From Nesterenkonia lutea (GTDB lineage Bacteria > Actinomycetota > Actinomycetes > Actinomycetales > Micrococcaceae), in NCBI RefSeq assembly GCF_014873955.1, contig NZ_JADBED010000001.1:2232001-2296000 (forward strand): a stretch of 64,000 nt of DNA, given 5' to 3'. The notes beneath the pieces are model-generated. The model saw only the letters and a list, made by a program, of their open reading frames with translations, was not told the DNA's origin and ran no database searches. The position numbers were made by a program, and so were the translations under genes. Positions 44,971 to 56,711 of this stretch are shown one piece after another; the first letter of the stretch is position 1; each line of letters begins with the position of its first letter.

Positions 44971-45624
44971 GTGAGCGTCGCGAATCCGGCACCGGAGGGC
45001 AGGACGCAGGCGGAACACGCCTACCTCGAACTGCGCGCGCGCATCATCGACATGCGCCTGGAGCCGGGTTCTGCGCTCGATGAGGAAGCTCTCATGCGTG
45101 AGCTCTCGGTCGGACGAACCCCGATGCGTGAAGCGGTCAAGCGCCTGGAATCGGACCGGATGCTCAAGGTCTATCCGCGTCGCGGCACCATCGTCTCCGA
45201 TGTCAACATCCGCGACCTCAAGGACATCTCCGATGCGCGCCGGGTGCTCGAGGCCTTCGCTGCCCGGCGGGCTGCCGAACAGGCGACGGATGAGGATCGT
45301 GAGCTGCTGCGGAGCTGCCTGGAAGAGATCACCACTGAGGAATTCGCGTCGAACAGACTCTCCGTAGACCTGGACGGACGCATCCACAGCGCGGTCTACA
45401 CCGTGATGCGCAACAGTTACGTGGAAACCACGTTGATCCAGTATTTTCACCTCTCCCAGCGCATGTGGAACTTTGTGCTGGCCGGTCTCGAGCCCATCGG
45501 CAGCCACATCAACGAGCACATAGCCCTGCTGCAGGCCATCATCGATGGTGACCCGGACCTGGCTGCGCGCTTGGCCGAGGACCACATCACCCACTTCGAG
45601 AACCGCGTGCGCGAAGCCCTGTAA
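44971..45624 (+). CDS. GntR family regulator, FCD type (2)
   Basis: Regulator of 217 residues, similar to the one at 38928. The winged helix is LDEEALMRELSVGRTPMREAVKRLESDRM followed by PRRGTIV; the FCD domain includes DLDGRIHSAVYTVMRNSYVETT and HIALLQAIIDGDPDLAARLAEDHITHF with metal-ligand His/Asp. GTG 44971 has GAGGG 5 nt upstream. Its own promoter carries the TGATATATCA palindrome. It stands between fdhA and purU in the one-carbon cluster. Confidence 0.92.
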   Translation: MSVANPAPEGRTQAEHAYLELRARIIDMRLEPGSALDEEALMRELSVGRTPMREAVKRLESDRMLKVYPRRGTIVSDVNIRDLKDISDARRVLEAFAARRAAEQATDEDRELLRSCLEEITTEEFASNRLSVDLDGRIHSAVYTVMRNSYVETTLIQYFHLSQRMWNFVLAGLEPIGSHINEHIALLQAIIDGDPDLAARLAEDHITHFENRVREAL

Positions 45625-45628
45625 CGGG

Positions 45629-45645
45629 CCCTGCAACAGGCAGGG
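45629..45645 (+). terminator. Weak stem-loop after the second gntR
   Basis: CCCTGC/GCAGGG stem around AACAG, 5 bp after the stop. No T-run follows; it may be a weak terminator separating gntR from the purU promoter. Confidence 0.35.
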
Positions 45646-45745
45646 GACGATCGTCTGAGACACCCTCGTCGGTCTTCCCCGCTCTGTGGCCAGCGCAGGA
45701 GGCCAGCGCAGAAGAGCGGTGCACGGATCCGGACCGCCGCAACCA

Positions 45746-45790
45746 TTGACACCTGTGGTTCAGCGCACTTAGGATCTCTTATATATCAGT
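45746..45790 (+). promoter_or_regulatory. purU operon promoter with GntR operator
   Basis: A perfect consensus -35 TTGACA (45746-45751), 18-bp spacer and TAGGAT -10 (45770-45775), with TCTTATATATCAGT (45777-45790) directly behind the -10. The right half TATATCAGT is identical to the sox operator and both overlie the start point, so control by the same GntR repressor is likely. Confidence 0.7.
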
Positions 45791-45937
45791 TGTATTCCTG
45801 ACGGCGAGACGTTGGAGCAGCATCAGCTGAGGCTTCGTCGGGCGACATGCAGAGCGAATCAGCGGGTGCTCCGCCCGGCACATCCGAGCTGGCCCCGCCG
45901 GCCCGCCCCTGATTCGACAAGCCAAGGAGCATCCGCC

Positions 45938-49442
<3,505 letters not shown>

Positions 49443-49619
49443 TCCTTGTCGCGGGGAAGGCCCCCTGTGCATGTCGGCGCGGCAGCTGGCCCGTGAGGAA
49501 GGGACAGATGCGTTGATCCTGGTTTTCGACGACAATGACTCATAACGTTCAGGTCTGCTCCACCGTGTTCGAGACTGAGGCGTCCCGCAACAGGGCGGGC
49601 GGCCTGGAAAGGATGTCCG

Positions 49620-51932
49620 ATGACTCGCTCCAATCCTCCCGTCGAGGAAGCCGACGAGAACGATCTCGAAGTCGGGGAGCCCAAGGCCTGGGCCGCCGGC
49701 CTGCCCGGTGTCTATCACTCCATGCAGCCGGCACTGAAGCACATGGGCGCGGAACGAAGCGCGCGCACGCTGCTGAGGATGAACCAGAAGCAGGGGTTCG
49801 ACTGCATGAGCTGCGCATGGCCGGATCCCTCTGGCGAACGCAGCACCTTCGAGTACTGCGAAAACGGCGCCAAGGCCGTCACCTGGGAGGCGACACCGGT
49901 CACGGTCGCCTCGGAATTCTGGGCCGAACACCCGATCAGTGAGCTGCGTGAACGCTCCGAGTACTGGCTGGGAATGCAGGGTCGACTCACAGAGCCGGTC
50001 TACAAGGCGCCGGGTGAGGATCACTATCAGCCCGTGAGCTGGGACAAGGCGATCACGCTGATCTCCGAGAAGCTCAAGAGCCTTGCTTCCCCGAACGAAG
50101 CTGCGTTCTACACCAGTGGTCGCGCCTCAAACGAGGCCGCCTTCATCTATCAGCTTTTCATCCGCGGATTCGGCACCAACAACCTGCCTGACTGTTCGAA
50201 CATGTGTCACGAATCCTCCGGCGTCGCCATGGGCGAGACGATCGGCATCGGCAAGGCGACCGTGGCCTACAACGACTACCTCGAGTGCGATCTGATGATC
50301 GTGATCGGCCAGAATCCCGGCACCAACCACCCCCGCATGCTCAGCGCGATGGAGAAGCAGAAGGAGAACGGCGGCCAGATCGTCGCGATCAACCCTCTGC
50401 CCGAGGCGGGGCTGCGCAGGTTCAAGAATCCACAGAAGCCCAAGGGTGTTCTCGGCCGCGGAACTGATCTGGCCGACCAGTTTCTCCAGATCCGGGCGGG
50501 CGGAGACATGGCGCTGCTCCAGGCGATCTCCAAGCGGGTGCTTGAAGCTGAAGACCAGAACCCCGGCTCAGTGCTGGACCACGACTTCATCGCCCAGCAC
50601 TGCGAAGGCCTGGACACGCTTCGCGAACACCTCGCACACCTGGACGAGCAGACGGTGCTCGAGGCCACGGGGCTGCGCTCGGACGCGATCGATGAACTCG
50701 CCGACCGCTACATCAACGCCGAGAAGGTCATCATCACCTGGGCGATGGGCGTCACGCAGCAGAAGAACGGTGTGGGCACGATCAAGGAGATCATCAACCT
50801 GCTCCTGCTGCGCGGCAACATCGGCCGTCCGGGTGCCGGTGCGTCGCCGATCCGGGGGCACTCCAACGTGCAGGGTGATCGCACCATGGGAGTGTGGGAG
50901 CAGATGCCGCCGTCGTTCCTGGATGCGCTCGGCAAGGAGTTCTCGTTCGAACCCCCGCGGGATCACGGTGTCGACTCGGTCGCCGCCGTCCGAGGGATGC
51001 GCGACGGCGAGATCAAGTTCTTCCTCTCGCTGGGCGGAAACTTCGCGGGCGCGATGTCGGACACCGCGGCCACTGAGGCAGCGATGCAGAACCTCGAGAT
51101 GAACGTGCAGATCTCGACGAAGCTCAATCGCTCGCACACCGTCCTCGGTGAGGAAGCGCTCATCCTGCCGACGCTGGGTCGCACTGAGGTCGATCACCGG
51201 GCGACCGGTCCGCAGTTCGTCTCGGTGGAGGACACTGTCTGCGCCGTCCACTCCTCACAGGGAACGGTGGAACCGGTGGCGCCTGGGCTGCTGTCCGAGG
51301 TCGCTATCATCAGTCGACTTGCACACGCGACCCTGGGCGACCGGGTCTCTGCTGACTGGCAAGGGTTCGAGGACGACTACGACCGCATCCGCGACCACAT
51401 CTCCCACGTGGTGCCCGGCTGTGAGAACTACAACAGGCGCATTCGCGAGAAGGACGGCTTCCTGCTGGCGAACGGGCCGCGCGACTCCCGCACGTTCAAC
51501 ACCCCCAGCGGCAGAGCGATGATGACCGCGAATGAACTCGACCCGATGCAGTGCCCTCCCGGACGCCTGATTCTGCAGACCCTGCGCTCACACGACCAGT
51601 TCAACACCACCATCTACGGCTACAACGATCGCTACCGCGGCATCAAGAAGGGCCGTCATGTCGTCTTTGTGAACCCTGAAGACCTCGCGCAGCTGGGTTT
51701 CAGCGACGGCGACCTCCTCGATGTGCACGGCGAGTACGAGGACGGCAAGGATCGTGTGCTGCGCAGCTTCCGCGCGGTGTCCTACCCGACGGCCCGCGGA
51801 TGCGCCGCCGTGTACTACCCGGAGGGAAACGTCCTGGTGCCGCTTGATGACACGGTCCAGGGAAGCAACACCCCGGTCTCGAAGGGAGTCATCATCCGAT
51901 TGGAGCCCGGAGAGGCCGTCCTTGCCGGATAA
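49620..51932 (+). CDS. FdhF/YdeP family molybdopterin oxidoreductase
   Basis: Molybdopterin-dependent oxidoreductase of 770 residues. The N-terminus has only the short Cys motif FDCMSCAWPDP with a later EYCENG, as in YdeP-type proteins, rather than the four-Cys cluster domain of classic formate dehydrogenase. CSNMCHESSGVAMGETIGIG lies at the cofactor site, then GQNPGTNHPRM, TWAMGVTQQKNGVGTIKEI and a C-terminal dinucleotide-binding domain (SGRAMMTANELDPMQCPPGR). Position after purU suggests formate oxidation, but family members of this type are poorly characterised. GGAAAGGA precedes ATG 49620. Confidence 0.87.
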   Translation: MTRSNPPVEEADENDLEVGEPKAWAAGLPGVYHSMQPALKHMGAERSARTLLRMNQKQGFDCMSCAWPDPSGERSTFEYCENGAKAVTWEATPVTVASEFWAEHPISELRERSEYWLGMQGRLTEPVYKAPGEDHYQPVSWDKAITLISEKLKSLASPNEAAFYTSGRASNEAAFIYQLFIRGFGTNNLPDCSNMCHESSGVAMGETIGIGKATVAYNDYLECDLMIVIGQNPGTNHPRMLSAMEKQKENGGQIVAINPLPEAGLRRFKNPQKPKGVLGRGTDLADQFLQIRAGGDMALLQAISKRVLEAEDQNPGSVLDHDFIAQHCEGLDTLREHLAHLDEQTVLEATGLRSDAIDELADRYINAEKVIITWAMGVTQQKNGVGTIKEIINLLLLRGNIGRPGAGASPIRGHSNVQGDRTMGVWEQMPPSFLDALGKEFSFEPPRDHGVDSVAAVRGMRDGEIKFFLSLGGNFAGAMSDTAATEAAMQNLEMNVQISTKLNRSHTVLGEEALILPTLGRTEVDHRATGPQFVSVEDTVCAVHSSQGTVEPVAPGLLSEVAIISRLAHATLGDRVSADWQGFEDDYDRIRDHISHVVPGCENYNRRIREKDGFLLANGPRDSRTFNTPSGRAMMTANELDPMQCPPGRLILQTLRSHDQFNTTIYGYNDRYRGIKKGRHVVFVNPEDLAQLGFSDGDLLDVHGEYEDGKDRVLRSFRAVSYPTARGCAAVYYPEGNVLVPLDDTVQGSNTPVSKGVIIRLEPGEAVLAG

Positions 51933-51939
51933 TGGAGAC

Positions 51940-52815
51940 GTGACTTCCACTGCTGAGACTGCTGTCTTCAACCCCGCCCCGCCCTTCGGACTGCTGCTCG
52001 ACGTGGACGGGCCCATCGCCTCTCCGGTCAGCCGCACCGTCGCCATCGAGTCCATCGCCCAGGATCTCGCCGCCCTGGCCAACCAGGGCATCCCGGTCAT
52101 CTTCAACACCGGGCGCTCGGATGACTTCATCGCGCGGCAGGTGATCCCACCGATGCGTGCGGCTGGCCTGCTGCCCGACACGCCGGTCTTCACCGTGGCC
52201 GAGAAGGGCGCCGTCTGGGCTGAGGTCACCCCCGAGGGGCTCGGCGAGATCCACATCGACGAGGACCTGAAACTCCCCACCGAGCTCTCTGATGAGGTGC
52301 GGGACCTGGTCGCCGAACGGTTCAGCGAGCATATGTTCTTCGACGAGACCAAGCGCGCCATGGTCTCCGTGGAGCAGTCCACCGAAGTGGAGAACAAGGA
52401 CTACCTCGAAGCGCAGAAAGAGTTCGACGCCGCCATCCCCGGCCTGCTGCAGAAGCACGGCTTGGAGCATGTCCGGATCGACCCGACCATCATCTCCACC
52501 GATGTGGAGCACGAACGCGTGGGCAAGGACCTCGGCGCCGAACGCTCCCTGACCCTGCTCGAGGCACGCGGCGTCACCGCGCAGAGCTGGTTCACCATGG
52601 GTGATTCCCGCACCGACTACGCCATGGCCGGCTGGCTGCACGAGCGGGGGCTGCCCGTGACCCACGTGGACGTCCGCCCTGAGGACGGCATCCCGGAGAC
52701 CGATTACGAGGTGCTCACCTCGGAGAGCGGCGCGATCCATGACGAGGCCGGGGCCGAGTTCCTCACCCGCTGGGCCGCAGACCCTGAGAACACCAGGGCC
52801 GGACGCCGTGACTGA
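51940..52815 (+). CDS. HAD superfamily hydrolase (possible Cof/SPP-like)
   Basis: Hydrolase of about 291 residues. Motif I is LLLDVDGPIASP near residue 20, motif II includes IFNTGRSDDF, and motif IV is MGDSRTDYAMAGWL with the metal-binding Asp pair. The long insertion with KRAMVSVEQS suggests a C2-type cap as in sugar phosphatases. A GTG at 51940 is used; its GGAG is only 2 nt away, so a TTG at 51922 with GGAGAGG is an alternative start. It follows the fdhF-like gene by a few bases. Confidence 0.8.
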   Translation: MTSTAETAVFNPAPPFGLLLDVDGPIASPVSRTVAIESIAQDLAALANQGIPVIFNTGRSDDFIARQVIPPMRAAGLLPDTPVFTVAEKGAVWAEVTPEGLGEIHIDEDLKLPTELSDEVRDLVAERFSEHMFFDETKRAMVSVEQSTEVENKDYLEAQKEFDAAIPGLLQKHGLEHVRIDPTIISTDVEHERVGKDLGAERSLTLLEARGVTAQSWFTMGDSRTDYAMAGWLHERGLPVTHVDVRPEDGIPETDYEVLTSESGAIHDEAGAEFLTRWAADPENTRAGRRD

Positions 52816-53377
52816 ACACGAGCTGCTGAGGGTCGCCGACGTCGCCGCTTGGCGCGCCTGGCTGGATGAGCACGAGGACAGCTCTGATGGGGTCTGGCTG
52901 GTGATGGCGAAGAAGGGTGTCACAGAGCCGACGTCGCTGAGCTACGCGCAGGCTCTCCAGGAGGCCCTGTGCAGCGGATGGATCGACGGGCAGCGCAACG
53001 CTCGCGACTTCACCACCTTCCTGCAGCGCTTCACCCCGCGGCGCAAGACCTCCATGTGGTCGAAGCGCAATGTCGGCTACGTCGAGGCACTCATCGCTGA
53101 GGGACGGATGCGGCCCCGGGGCCACGCCGAGATCAACAAGGCGCAGGCCGACGGGCGCTGGGATCGAGCCTATGCCGGCCAGGCGGGCGCGGTGGTTCCC
53201 GAGGATCTGGCTGCGGCGCTGGAGGTCTCATCGACCGCGAAGGCGACCTTCGAGTCTCTGACCAGTCAGGGCAGGTCTCACGTGCTGCACCAGCTGATGA
53301 TCGCGGCGAACCCGGCGACGCGTGCTCGGCGGATCGAACGGTTCCTGGAGAAGTTGGAGCGAGGGGAGACGCCCTAG
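52808..53377 (+). CDS. YdeI/OmpD-associated family protein
   Basis: Cytosolic protein of 189 residues. DGVWLVMAKKGVTEPTSLSY, ALCSGWIDGQRNARDFTTFL, RFTPRRKTSMWSKRNVGYVE and a C-terminal domain with LHQLMIAANPATRARRIERF are typical. The family may have a role in peptide or stress response, but biochemistry is unclear. GTG 52808 overlaps the HAD stop by 8 nt. Confidence 0.85.
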   Translation: MTEHELLRVADVAAWRAWLDEHEDSSDGVWLVMAKKGVTEPTSLSYAQALQEALCSGWIDGQRNARDFTTFLQRFTPRRKTSMWSKRNVGYVEALIAEGRMRPRGHAEINKAQADGRWDRAYAGQAGAVVPEDLAAALEVSSTAKATFESLTSQGRSHVLHQLMIAANPATRARRIERFLEKLERGETP

Positions 53378-53403
53378 ATCCCGGGCCGGCCGGGCAGGAC
53401 GGT

Positions 53404-54054
53404 TCAGCCGCTGAAGCGGTGCTGTCGGATCCAGGCATGCATCGCGATCCCTGCCGCAGTGCCGGCGTTGATGGACCGGGTGGAGCCGAACTGTGCGATG
53501 GAGAGCGTGTCCAGCGCCGCCTCCCGGACCTCTTCGCTGAGGCCGGGGCCCTCCTGGCCGAAGACCAGCACGCAGCGCCTGGGCAGCTCGTAGGTCTCTA
53601 TCGGCCGGGAGTCTGGGAACAGATCCACACCGAGCACCGGCAGTCCCTCGGACTCAGCCCAGACCACAAACTCCTCCACTGACGCGTGATGGCGCACGTG
53701 CTGGTAACGGTCGGTGACCATGGCGCCGCGGCGGTTCCAGCGGCGGCGGCCGATGATGTGGACCTCCTTGGCCATGAATGCGTTGGCCGTTCGGACGACG
53801 GTGCCGATGTTGAAGTCGTGCTGCCAGTTCTCTATGGCCACATGGAAGTCATGCCGGCGTGAATCCAGGTCCGCGACGATCGCGTCATGGGACCAGTAGC
53901 GGTATTCATCGACCACATTGCGGCGGTCGCCCTCGCGCAGAAGCTCCGGATCATAGTGCTCACCCTCGGGCCAGTCCCCCTCCCAGGGGCCGACACCGAT
54001 CTCGCGTGCGGAGACGTCCCGTTCTGCGCCGTCGGCGTGCCCCTGCTGATCCAT
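53404..54054 (-). CDS. SpoU/TrmH family RNA 2'-O-methyltransferase
   Basis: AdoMet-dependent ribose methylase of 216 residues with the knotted SPOUT fold. Motif 1 IENWQHDFNIGTVVRTANAF with catalytic Arg, motif 2 VLVFGQEGPGLSEEV and motif 3 SINAGTAAGIAMHAWIRQH are all present. It is probably a tRNA or rRNA modifier; the exact target is not predictable. It is convergent with the YdeI gene (26 bp apart). Confidence 0.92.
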   Translation of the reverse strand: MDQQGHADGAERDVSAREIGVGPWEGDWPEGEHYDPELLREGDRRNVVDEYRYWSHDAIVADLDSRRHDFHVAIENWQHDFNIGTVVRTANAFMAKEVHIIGRRRWNRRGAMVTDRYQHVRHHASVEEFVVWAESEGLPVLGVDLFPDSRPIETYELPRRCVLVFGQEGPGLSEEVREAALDTLSIAQFGSTRSINAGTAAGIAMHAWIRQHRFSG

Positions 54055-54079
54055 GGATTCGAGGCTATCCCACCGAGTC

Positions 54080-55366
54080 TCAGCCGAGGACCTCGTCCAC
54101 CGCCTCCTCGATCGTGCCCAGCAGCAGCGGCAGGTGCTCCTCCCGCAGGGCCAGCGGAGGACGGATCTTCAGCACCGAGCCGGTGGGGCCGATCTTGCTC
54201 AACAGCACGCCGCGAGCCTTGATCGCCTCGACGAGCTGCCTGGTGGTCTGCGCGTCAGGGTGCAGCTGGTCGGCGTCGGAGAAGACCGAGAAGCCGAAGA
54301 ACAGTCCCGAACCTCTGGGAACCCCCAGCTGCGGGCGCGCCTCCACGAGCTCGGCCATTCGAGGGCGGATCAACGCGCCGAGACGCTCGGAGCTCTCCAC
54401 GAGGGCCTCGTCGTCGACGATCTTCAGCACCTCGTGGCCCACGGCCGAGGAGACCGGGGTCCCTGCGAAGGTGTTGAAGTACTCATTGCGAGCGCCGAAC
54501 TCCTCGAGCAGCTCGGCCGTGGTCACCACGCCCGCCAGCGGATGCCCGTTGCCCAGCGGCTTGCCCATCGTGACGAAGTCCGGGACGATCCCATGCTTCT
54601 GGTAGCCCCAGAAATGACTCCCGATGCGGCCCAGTCCGGCCTGGACCTCGTCTGCGATGACCAGGCCACCGGCTTGACGCACCAGCTGGGCGATCCCAGT
54701 GACGTATCCCTCGGGCACCCGGGGCAGCCCTTCGGTGGAGAAGATCGTCTCCACGATGACGGCGGAGACCCCGTGCCCGCTTCTGACCAGGTCGGCCAGG
54801 CAGGCTTCCACCTCGGCCAGCGCGGCGGTCAGAATCTCCTGCTCGCTGCGGTCACGGTTGGCCGCCTCGTCGAGGTCAGGGACGTGGAAGGTGCGCACGT
54901 GGTCACCGAGCGGCTCATGGGTCTTCAATCCGGTGGTGATCTCGGTGAGGAATGAGGTGTGGCCGTGATAGCTGTGATCGGTGACCAGGATGCCGCGAGC
55001 TCCGGTGTGCTGGTGCGCCATCCGGAAGGCGAGATCGTTCGCCTCGGAGCCGCTGTTGCTGAACAGCACGCGGTCCAGGCCGGGCTCGAAGCGGCTCAAC
55101 AGATCCTCGGCGTAGTCCACGACCCGGTCGTTGAGGTAGCGGGTGTGGACGTTCAGAGTCCCCGCCTGCGCTCGCATGGCCTCGACCACACGAGGGTGGG
55201 CGTGCCCGACGTGCGGCACGTTGTTATAGGCATCGAGGTACTTCCGTCCCTCGACGTCCGTAAGCCAGACGCCCTCCCCCGAGACCAGGTGCAGCGGCTC
55301 CTCGTAGAACAACGGCGAATGACGGCCGATCGTCGCGAAGCGCCGGTTCAGCAGGGTGTTGTTCAC
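54080..55366 (-). CDS. Class III PLP aminotransferase, possible amino-alcohol-phosphate phospho-lyase
   Basis: PLP enzyme of 428 residues. Key parts: KYLDAYNNVPHVGHAHPRV, SNSGSEANDLAFRMA (phosphate loop), GLVIADEVQAGLGRIG with the ring-binding Asp, and the PLP-lysine in FVTMGKPLGNGHPLAGVV. YNNVPHVGHAHPRV is close to the ethanolamine-phosphate and hydroxylysine-phosphate phospho-lyase branch (AGXT2L/ETNPPL). Its start overlaps the upstream kinase stop (ATGA), an organisation that supports the phospho-lyase reading over a simple transaminase. Confidence 0.82.
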   Translation of the reverse strand: MNNTLLNRRFATIGRHSPLFYEEPLHLVSGEGVWLTDVEGRKYLDAYNNVPHVGHAHPRVVEAMRAQAGTLNVHTRYLNDRVVDYAEDLLSRFEPGLDRVLFSNSGSEANDLAFRMAHQHTGARGILVTDHSYHGHTSFLTEITTGLKTHEPLGDHVRTFHVPDLDEAANRDRSEQEILTAALAEVEACLADLVRSGHGVSAVIVETIFSTEGLPRVPEGYVTGIAQLVRQAGGLVIADEVQAGLGRIGSHFWGYQKHGIVPDFVTMGKPLGNGHPLAGVVTTAELLEEFGARNEYFNTFAGTPVSSAVGHEVLKIVDDEALVESSERLGALIRPRMAELVEARPQLGVPRGSGLFFGFSVFSDADQLHPDAQTTRQLVEAIKARGVLLSKIGPTGSVLKIRPPLALREEHLPLLLGTIEEAVDEVLG

Positions 55367-56403
55367 AGTGTCGTCTCCTTCAGGGACTCGGCGTCGGCAG
55401 CATATGGCGCAGGCGCGCCGTCGCAGTAGGCCCGGGCAAGCCGCAGCACCCAGGGAACCACGCTGTGCTCGATGAACAAGGATGCCTCATCGCCGGGACG
55501 TTCAGCGGCCCAGCCCAGATAGCTCAGGGCGCGGCCCAGCATCAGCGCGTCCCAAGCGCCGCGCTCGGCGTCGGAGAGGACCCTCTCCTTCTCATAACCC
55601 TGCAGCAGCGCCTGCTCCAGGACCTGGTACTGCGGACCCGGAGTGTAGAAGAACAGGGCAGTGACCAGGTCGAAGAGGTACCAGCCGGTCCCGAAATCAT
55701 CGAAGTCGATGAGCATCAGACCCGTGGGGGTCTTCAGAACGTTCTCCGGGGTGGAATCACCGTGGATCATTCCGTAGGTTCCCGGTTCCGGTCCGAGCTC
55801 GGTGAGGTCAGCACGGAGTCTCTTCATCGCGTGCTCGAGCAGAGCCCGCTCCTCCGCGGCGAGTGTGGACAGAGCCAGCGGGTCGCCCCACAGCGGAGCG
55901 TGCCCAGCCAGCCCGTCTGCGTCCCAGGCGCCGCGCTGGAATCCGGCAAGAGGCTCCATCGACTCGCTCACCCGGTGCAGGCGACCCAGCAGCTCGCCCA
56001 TCGCGGTGAAGTCCTCCGGGGCGGCAGCCTCCTCGCCCGCGAAGGCCGCCCCCGCATCCCCGCTGGGTTCAGCGTCGTGGATCCACCCCACCACCGAGAC
56101 CCGCCGGGTGTGTCCACCATGGGAGACGACGGCGTAGAGCTCGCCTGTGCGGGTGCTGCGCGCTTCCGGGACCGAGATCCCCCGCGCGCGGAGCTCGCTG
56201 ATATGGCGCAGCTCGGTGAGGATCTCCTCGTCAGTGCGGTACCCCGCCCGGTGCAGTTTGAGTGCGAAGGACGACCCCGCAGGGGAATCCACTCGAAACA
56301 CGTGATTCTCCCGGTACTTCACAAAGCTGATCTGGCTCTCGGGGGCGAGGCCGAACTCCGCCAGTGCCACTCCTGCAAGTTCGTGCGCTGTCTCCAGCTG
56401 CAT
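55363..56403 (-). CDS. APH-family small-molecule kinase
   Basis: Kinase of 346 residues with aminoglycoside-phosphotransferase fold. The N-lobe lysine lies in SFALKLHRAG near residue 48, catalytic loop YGMIHGDSTPENVLK, and metal-binding DFDDFG; the N-terminal domain also has SVPEARSTRTGELYAVV. It could phosphorylate an amino alcohol or hydroxylated amine, as hydroxylysine kinases do. It is translationally coupled to the downstream PLP enzyme, so the pair probably acts sequentially. An antibiotic-resistance role is unlikely. Confidence 0.83.
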   Translation of the reverse strand: MQLETAHELAGVALAEFGLAPESQISFVKYRENHVFRVDSPAGSSFALKLHRAGYRTDEEILTELRHISELRARGISVPEARSTRTGELYAVVSHGGHTRRVSVVGWIHDAEPSGDAGAAFAGEEAAAPEDFTAMGELLGRLHRVSESMEPLAGFQRGAWDADGLAGHAPLWGDPLALSTLAAEERALLEHAMKRLRADLTELGPEPGTYGMIHGDSTPENVLKTPTGLMLIDFDDFGTGWYLFDLVTALFFYTPGPQYQVLEQALLQGYEKERVLSDAERGAWDALMLGRALSYLGWAAERPGDEASLFIEHSVVPWVLRLARAYCDGAPAPYAADAESLKETTL

Positions 56404-56711
56404 GGCTTCCTCTCGCCGGACGGTCTCTCGATGATCTGCCCAGTCTGTGCTGATCTCCCCAGATCAGGTTTGCCTCCCGATGCATGCTCCTTGTGCATAC
56501 GTGCGCCGGAATTCACGTCAAAGATCGACCGACAGTTTGTTTCACCATTGTTTTGAACTCCTCATCCAAGGTGAATTCCGCACCGCGCTAAACGACAAAG
56601 AGCCTGCACGAGTATCCAAGTCGCCCGAACCGTGTCGGACCTAGAGTCACTGCAACCCCAGTGGCGAGACACAGACTTCGCTCACTGCGCACCGGCGAGA
56701 CAGGACTTCAT
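56404..56711. other. Divergent regulatory region upstream of the amidohydrolase operon
   Basis: 308 bp with no gene. It is locally AT-rich around 56520-56570 and includes a 9-bp inverted repeat GGAATTCAC (56508-56516) and GTGAATTCC (56571-56579), centres 63 bp apart, plus ATGCA/TGCAT near 56480-56497. It likely contains the promoters of the divergent kinase and amidohydrolase operons and a looped operator. Confidence 0.5.

Noticed and set aside
55363..56403. Aminoglycoside resistance gene
   Set aside because: The fold is shared but the gene is translationally coupled to a metabolic PLP enzyme and lies in a catabolic neighbourhood.
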